From the NCBI GenBank assembly GCA_024280785.1, contig JAJRPK010000236.1, forward strand, positions 1 through 37,804: a stretch of 37,804 nucleotides of DNA, read 5' to 3'. The stretch is from Gammaproteobacteria bacterium (GTDB lineage: Bacteria; Pseudomonadota; Gammaproteobacteria; Pseudomonadales; UBA7434). Positions 33,935-37,804 of this stretch are shown in pieces. Position 1 is the stretch's first letter. The number at the start of each line of letters is the position of its first letter. The notes beneath the pieces were generated by a model. It saw only the letters and a list, made by a program, of their open reading frames with translations. It made no database searches and had not been told where the DNA came from. Both the position numbers and the translations under genes were made by a program.

Positions 33935-35156
33935 CCCTTCATTTTCCATCGCCGATCGGCAATTCATGGCCGAGGCGATTCAGTTGGCGGGTAAAGGTTT
34001 GTACACTACAGCACCTAACCCCAGGGTAGGTTGCGTGTTAGTGAATCATGGTAAAGTCATCGGTAGAGGTTGGCATCAGCGCGCAGGTGAGGGTCATGCC
34101 GAAGTTAATGCCATTGCTAACGCTGGTGATAAAGCGCGAGGATCTACGGCGTACATCACTTTAGAACCTTGCAGTTTTGTTGGTCGCACCGGCGCGTGCT
34201 GTGATGCGCTAATGGATGCTGGCGTGACGCGAGTAGTATCGGCGATGGTCGACCCTAATCCGAAAGTTTCGGGCCTTGGCCATCATCGCTTAGAGGATGC
34301 CGGTATTGACGTTTCTTGTGGCCTTTTGGCAACAGAATCGGCGGCAATCAATCCGGGTTTTAATAAGCGGATGGAGTTCCAGTTGCCTTATGTCTGCGTT
34401 AAAATGGCGATGAGCTTAGACGGTAGAACGGCGATGGCATCGGGTGAAAGTCAGTGGATAACCGGCCCGGCAGCACGGAAAAAAGTCCAACAGCTACGGG
34501 CTCGTAGTTGCGCAATTATTACTGGCGCGGGTACTGTGATTGACGATGATCCTGCGATGACTGTTAGAGAAAATGATCTTGGTGAAGCGGTTGAACGGCA
34601 GCCTGCGCTGGTCGTGGTAGATTCGCAGTTAAGGGTTCCATTAACAGCGGCTGTGTTTTCTCGCGAACAATTGGCGGCCAGAGAAGTGATCGTCGCCTGC
34701 ACGGCGAGCGCGAGCGCGGCGGTCAAACAAAAGCTGCTCGATAAAGGAGTGCAAGTTGTTGAGATAGAGGCTGCAGAGGGAGAGGTCAATAAGTCTTCTG
34801 AAGTGGTTGGAACCGGGGTTGGAGCTGTAGTTGAAACTGTAGTTGAAACTGTAGTTGAAACGAAGAAAACCCAGCAAGTTAATTTGCCACAATTGCTGCG
34901 CGTTTTGGCTCAGCGAGAGTTTAACGAAATATTAGTTGAAGCGGGGGCGACGTTAACGGGCGCATTTGCGGCGAGTAACTTAATCGATGAGCTAAAGATT
35001 TTTATTGCGCCAAAGCTTATGGGCTCAACGGCCAGACCATTATTCGAGTTGCCCATTAATAATATGGGCGATGCTATTGATATAAAAATCAACAGTATTG
35101 TGGCTGTCGGCGATGATTGGTTGATGAGTTGTGAGCCGGTTCGTAGGGCGCATTGA
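33921..35156 (+). CDS. ribD: Riboflavin biosynthesis deaminase/reductase RibD
   Basis: The 411 aa bifunctional enzyme performs the second and third steps of riboflavin synthesis. The N-terminal zinc deaminase has GHAEVNAI and LEPCSFVGRTGACCDALMDA. The C-terminal reductase has VKMAMSLDGRTAMASGESQW and ILVEAGATLTGAFAASNLID. Usual length is about 360-380; the excess comes from a Val/Glu/Gly-rich insert at about residues 282-320 that contains a 12-nt triplication. The start is GTG at 33921, overlapping nrdR. It is followed by ribE after a repeat-bearing gap. Confidence 0.95.
   Translation: MSNNSPSFSIADRQFMAEAIQLAGKGLYTTAPNPRVGCVLVNHGKVIGRGWHQRAGEGHAEVNAIANAGDKARGSTAYITLEPCSFVGRTGACCDALMDAGVTRVVSAMVDPNPKVSGLGHHRLEDAGIDVSCGLLATESAAINPGFNKRMEFQLPYVCVKMAMSLDGRTAMASGESQWITGPAARKKVQQLRARSCAIITGAGTVIDDDPAMTVRENDLGEAVERQPALVVVDSQLRVPLTAAVFSREQLAAREVIVACTASASAAVKQKLLDKGVQVVEIEAAEGEVNKSSEVVGTGVGAVVETVVETVVETKKTQQVNLPQLLRVLAQREFNEILVEAGATLTGAFAASNLIDELKIFIAPKLMGSTARPLFELPINNMGDAIDIKINSIVAVGDDWLMSCEPVRRAH
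34827..34862 (+). repeat. In-frame 12-nt triplication within ribD
   Basis: GTAGTTGAAACT is repeated three times (the last unit ends in G instead of T) in phase with the ribD frame, encoding VVET three times at residues 303-314. It falls in a variable loop between reductase-domain segments. Confidence 0.95.
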
Positions 35157-35195
35157 GTAACACGATTTAGCTAAGGTGATTTAGTTAGTGAAAAT

Positions 35196-35230
35196 TGAAT
35201 AAAGTAGACTGAATAAAGTAGATCGAATAA
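35196..35230 (+). repeat. 14-nt tandem repeat before ribE
   Basis: TGAATAAAGTAGAC (35196-35209) is followed by TGAATAAAGTAGAT (35210-35223) and a partial third unit CGAATAA (35224-35230). The array ends 18 nt before the ribE ATG. Confidence 0.9.
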
Positions 35231-35248
35231 GGCAACTTGAGTAAGACT

Positions 35249-35851
35249 ATGTTTACTGGAATCATACAAGCTAAAGGCTCTATTATTAGCACAGAAGCAA
35301 CCGCTGGTGATAAGCGCTTGCTGATCGATGTGGGCTCGCTGTCGTTATCGGGTGTTGAATTAGGCGAGAGCATTGCTGTTAACGGTGTTTGCCTTACTGC
35401 GGTTGAATTTACTGATAATGGTTTTTTGGCAGATGTCTCAGTAGAAACGTTAGATAACACTACATTGGGTAACTTACAAGTCGATAGCCCGGTGAATTTG
35501 GAAAAGTCCCTAACCCCTGAATCGTCGTTGGGCGGACACTGGGTGAGTGGTCACGTCGACGGAGTCGGTGAAGTGGTTGACCGGCACGACGATGCGCGAT
35601 CAGTACGGTTTTCTATTCGGGCGCCAGAAGGATTGGCTAAATATATTGCTCAAAAAGGGTCCATTTGTGTTGATGGCACGAGTCTTACCGTTAATGCAGT
35701 GGGCGATGAAGTGTTTGAGTTAAATATCATTCCTCACACCTTAGAGCATACATTATTTGGTGATTACCAAGTGGGGACTCGTGTAAACTTGGAAGTTGAT
35801 GTGATTGCGCGCTATCTGGAACGGTTGTCGGTCTACGGGCCCAACGAGTAA
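35249..35851 (+). CDS. ribE: Riboflavin synthase alpha chain
   Basis: The 200 aa protein dismutates two 6,7-dimethyl-8-ribityllumazine molecules to riboflavin and the ribityl-pyrimidinedione. It has two tandem lumazine-binding domains: MFTGIIQAKGSI with ESIAVNGVCLTAVEF in the first, and HWVSGHVDGVGEVVD with ICVDGTSLTVNAVGD in the second. The ATG at 35249 gives the family-typical MFTGI start; a TTG at 35237 is rejected. No FMN riboswitch was seen upstream. ribBA follows after 67 nt. Confidence 0.96.
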   Translation: MFTGIIQAKGSIISTEATAGDKRLLIDVGSLSLSGVELGESIAVNGVCLTAVEFTDNGFLADVSVETLDNTTLGNLQVDSPVNLEKSLTPESSLGGHWVSGHVDGVGEVVDRHDDARSVRFSIRAPEGLAKYIAQKGSICVDGTSLTVNAVGDEVFELNIIPHTLEHTLFGDYQVGTRVNLEVDVIARYLERLSVYGPNE

Positions 35852-35918
35852 ATATCTTGATCTGCAAGCTCAAAGGTTTGGGCTTGAAATAAATGTTAAC
35901 CATCGAATCAGAAATCCT

Positions 35919-37043
35919 ATGAGTAAAAGTTATCCACTAAACACTACCGAAGAACTGATCGCCGATATCCGTCAGGGTAAAATGATCATCCTGATGGACG
36001 ATGAAGATCGAGAGAATGAAGGCGACCTGGTCATGGCGGCGGAGAAAGTGACTCCCGAAGCGATCAATTTTATGGCCCGCGAAGGCCGGGGTCTGATCTG
36101 CATGCCAATGAGTAAGCAGCGCTGTGAGCAATTGGATATACCGTTGATGGTTGACAATAATCGTGCGTCTCACGGAACCAATTTCACCTTGTCTATAGAA
36201 GCCGCTGTCGGCGTGACCACCGGAATTTCTGCTGGCGATAGAGCTTGCACCGTAACGGCTGCCGCTAACAGAAATGCCGTGCCTGCCGATATCGTTCAAC
36301 CGGGGCATATCTTTCCTTTAATGGCTCAGCCCAGCGGCGTTTTGGTTAGAGCAGGACATACCGAGGCAAGCTGTGATTTGGCTAGATTGGCAGGTTTTGA
36401 CGAATCGGCGGTGATCGTTGAAATTATTAACGACGACGGCAATATGGCACGCCGTGAAGATCTGGATAAATTTGCTGTGAAGCACGGCTTAAAAATTGGC
36501 ACAATCGCCGATTTGATTCACTACCGGTTATTGCACGAAAAAACGGTAGAGCTTATTGAGGGAGGAACGATTAATACCGATCACGGCGAGTTTGATATTC
36601 ACGTATTTCATGATAGCACCAGTAATGAAACGCATTTAGCCTTGGTTAAAGGTACCCCGGTAGGAGATGACCCTACTTTGGTTAGAGTGCACATTGGTTC
36701 GGCGGTCAGAGATATGTTCAGCGCTCAACTTAGCGACAAGCCCGGTTGGAATGTTCAGCGTTGTTTAGCAAAGATTGCCGAGCAAGGGGTGGGTGTACTG
36801 GTTCTGTTAGCCAATCCGACACCTACGACAGATTGGTTAGAAGAAGCACAAATCGCGCTCGGTAAAAAAGTCAAACCTTCTGTATTAGTCACTAAGGGCA
36901 CGGACTCATTAACCATCGGTGTGGGGTCACAGATACTGCGACAACTTGGGGTTAATAAGATGCGCCTGATGGGACCAGAGGTTCACTATTCCGGTATTTC
37001 CGGTTTTGATCTAGAGGTCGTCGAATACGTCGATTGTGATTAG
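35919..37043 (+). CDS. ribBA: RibBA: DHBP synthase with degenerate GTP cyclohydrolase II domain
   Basis: The 374 aa protein has an intact N-terminal 3,4-dihydroxy-2-butanone-4-phosphate synthase (MDDEDRENEGDLVMAAE, RASHGTNFTLSIEAA, GHTEASCDLARLAG). The C-terminal half is RibA-like in outline but lacks the three zinc cysteines: RVHSECLTGD...CDCG is replaced by RVHIGSAVRDMFSAQLSDKP, and the HRQEGRGIGL-type loop is missing. It therefore should not open GTP. Pseudomonas RibB shows a similar degenerate tail as I recall, with a separate RibA elsewhere. The start is ATG 35919, because the longer frame from 35805 overlaps ribE. Confidence 0.93.
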   Translation: MSKSYPLNTTEELIADIRQGKMIILMDDEDRENEGDLVMAAEKVTPEAINFMAREGRGLICMPMSKQRCEQLDIPLMVDNNRASHGTNFTLSIEAAVGVTTGISAGDRACTVTAAANRNAVPADIVQPGHIFPLMAQPSGVLVRAGHTEASCDLARLAGFDESAVIVEIINDDGNMARREDLDKFAVKHGLKIGTIADLIHYRLLHEKTVELIEGGTINTDHGEFDIHVFHDSTSNETHLALVKGTPVGDDPTLVRVHIGSAVRDMFSAQLSDKPGWNVQRCLAKIAEQGVGVLVLLANPTPTTDWLEEAQIALGKKVKPSVLVTKGTDSLTIGVGSQILRQLGVNKMRLMGPEVHYSGISGFDLEVVEYVDCD

Positions 37044-37108
37044 CCGTATCAACACCTGTCGTTTAAACCAAAGCAGTTCAATATATTTGCGAGCGGTAGC
37101 TTAACTTT

Positions 37109-37648
37109 ATGAAAACAGAAGCGGTTGATCCACGGTCAGAACAGTACCAACGGTCGCCTGAGTTACAAAGAAAAATTGATTCGATTGGGGTTACAGAAGG
37201 CCTTTGCGAAAATCAAGCCTATGCGGTCGCGGTTGTTGTAGGCCGTTGGCATCAATTTATTTGCGACCGTTTATTGCAGGGCGCATTGGAAGTTCTAAAT
37301 GAAAGTGGTATTGCTGATGATGCCATCGATATTGTTTATGTTCCCGGCGCATTTGAGATGCCGCTAGCGGTTAAGAGGATTGCCGATCGCGGTAAGCATA
37401 AGGCGATCGTTACACTTGGTGCGGTGATAAAAGGCGACACGCCACATTTTGATTTTGTCGCGGGTGAATGCGCGCGCGGTATTGCCGACGTGTCGCTCGA
37501 ATACGATATTCCTATTGGTTTTGGTGTGTTAACCGTTAATAATGTGGATCAAGCATTGGCGCGCGCCGAAAAAGGCGAAGCTAATAAAGGCCGCGAAGCG
37601 GCTGCGGCTGCGATTGAAATGACAGACTTACTCAGTAAACTTTCCTAA
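37109..37648 (+). CDS. ribH: 6,7-dimethyl-8-ribityllumazine synthase RibH
   Basis: The 179 aa protein condenses the ribityl-pyrimidinedione with the RibB product to form lumazine. Family motifs are VVVGRWHQFICDRLLQGALE, DIVYVPGAFEMPLAVKRIAD and VTLGAVIKGDTPHFDFVAGE, the last containing the catalytic histidine region, and PIGFGVLTVNNVDQALAR. The usual length is about 155; the N-terminal ~25 residues are an extra segment. The stop shares one base with the nusB start (TAATG), indicating coupled translation. Confidence 0.97.
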   Translation: MKTEAVDPRSEQYQRSPELQRKIDSIGVTEGLCENQAYAVAVVVGRWHQFICDRLLQGALEVLNESGIADDAIDIVYVPGAFEMPLAVKRIADRGKHKAIVTLGAVIKGDTPHFDFVAGECARGIADVSLEYDIPIGFGVLTVNNVDQALARAEKGEANKGREAAAAAIEMTDLLSKLS

Positions 37649-37804
37649 TGGCTAAACCTTCTCCGGAACAATTAAAACGTCGCACACTAGCGAGTGGCCG
37701 ACACAAAGCCCGGCATTTTTCGATGCAGGCGCTGTATCAATGGCATTTCACCGCGGCATCGGCAGTAGATCTCGAAGCACAATTTCGAGCTGATTTTAAT
37801 ATGA
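37648..37804 (+). CDS. nusB: Transcription antitermination factor NusB, 5' part (runs off window)
   Basis: The first 52 codons read MAKPSPEQLKRRTLASGRHK then ARHFSMQALYQWHFT, the N-terminal arginine-rich segment and first helices of NusB, which binds boxA RNA together with S10. The ATG overlaps the ribH stop (TAATG). The ribH-nusB order is conserved in proteobacteria. The 3' end lies outside the window. Confidence 0.92.
   Translation, partial: MAKPSPEQLKRRTLASGRHKARHFSMQALYQWHFTAASAVDLEAQFRADFNM

Noticed and set aside
34451..34892. Antisense ORFs within ribD
   Set aside because: Shadows of the ribD frame; low-complexity translations arise from the GTAGTTGAAACT triplication.
35157..35248. 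FMN riboswitch upstream of ribE
   Set aside because: The gap is only 92 nt, is filled by the 14-nt repeat, and shows none of the conserved RFN element segments.
35805..35918. Extended N-terminus of RibBA
   Set aside because: The upstream 38 codons overlap the end of ribE in another frame and do not resemble RibB; family proteins start near the ATG at 35919.

Overview
The window looks like chromosomal DNA of a marine-type gammaproteobacterium. The evidence is the conserved glyA-nrdR-ribD-ribE-ribBA-ribH-nusB order, miaE, ettA, radA, and a DnaT-like protein beside a lambda-P-like protein. A Cellvibrionales/Spongiibacteraceae-type lineage would fit, but that is inference only. No tRNA, rRNA or CRISPR array was seen.

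Layout. (1) 1-3811: a MoxR AAA+ ATPase (5' end outside the window), a DUF58 protein and a TgpA-like membrane transglutaminase, a standard three-gene set. (2) 4057-6326: a DUF1289 protein, the tRNA hydroxylase MiaE and an AraC-family activator. (3) 6544-16123: a catabolic cluster of acyl-CoA dehydrogenase, GST, a second acyl-CoA dehydrogenase, carboxyltransferase (beta), enoyl-CoA hydratase, biotin carboxylase/BCCP (alpha) and an AtuA-family protein. It resembles acyclic-terpene (atu) and leucine (liu) carboxylation pathways but has no acyl-CoA synthetase or SDR, and its carboxyltransferase is divergent, so the substrate is open. (4) 16318-20710: a small membrane-anchored unknown, an alpha/beta hydrolase, and two divergent FAD proteins (HI0933/BaiN family and COG2509 family).

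(5) 20758-26356 is an accessory stretch. It holds a ParD antitoxin with a 3'-truncated ParE toxin, an arsenic operon (arsR-arsI-arsC-acr3) that appears to be transcribed leaderless from an operator-embedded promoter, a REP-associated tyrosine transposase (RAYT) with short direct repeats on its 3' side, a GST-like protein and a YkgJ-type cysteine-cluster protein. (6) 26502-29915: a lambda-P-like protein and a DnaT-like protein with three tandem DnaT domains, divergent from radA. (7) 29949-31609: ettA, broken by a one-base frameshift. (8) 32132-37804: glyA, nrdR and the riboflavin genes ribD, ribE, ribBA and ribH, then the start of nusB. The GTP cyclohydrolase II half of RibBA has lost its zinc site.

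The most interesting points are the divergent acyl-CoA carboxylase cluster, the triple-DnaT/lambda-P pair, the leaderless ars promoter, the frameshifted ettA, and a scatter of short (11-14 nt) tandem duplications, one of them inside ribD and one made of three ATG-AAG-TAA mini-ORFs.
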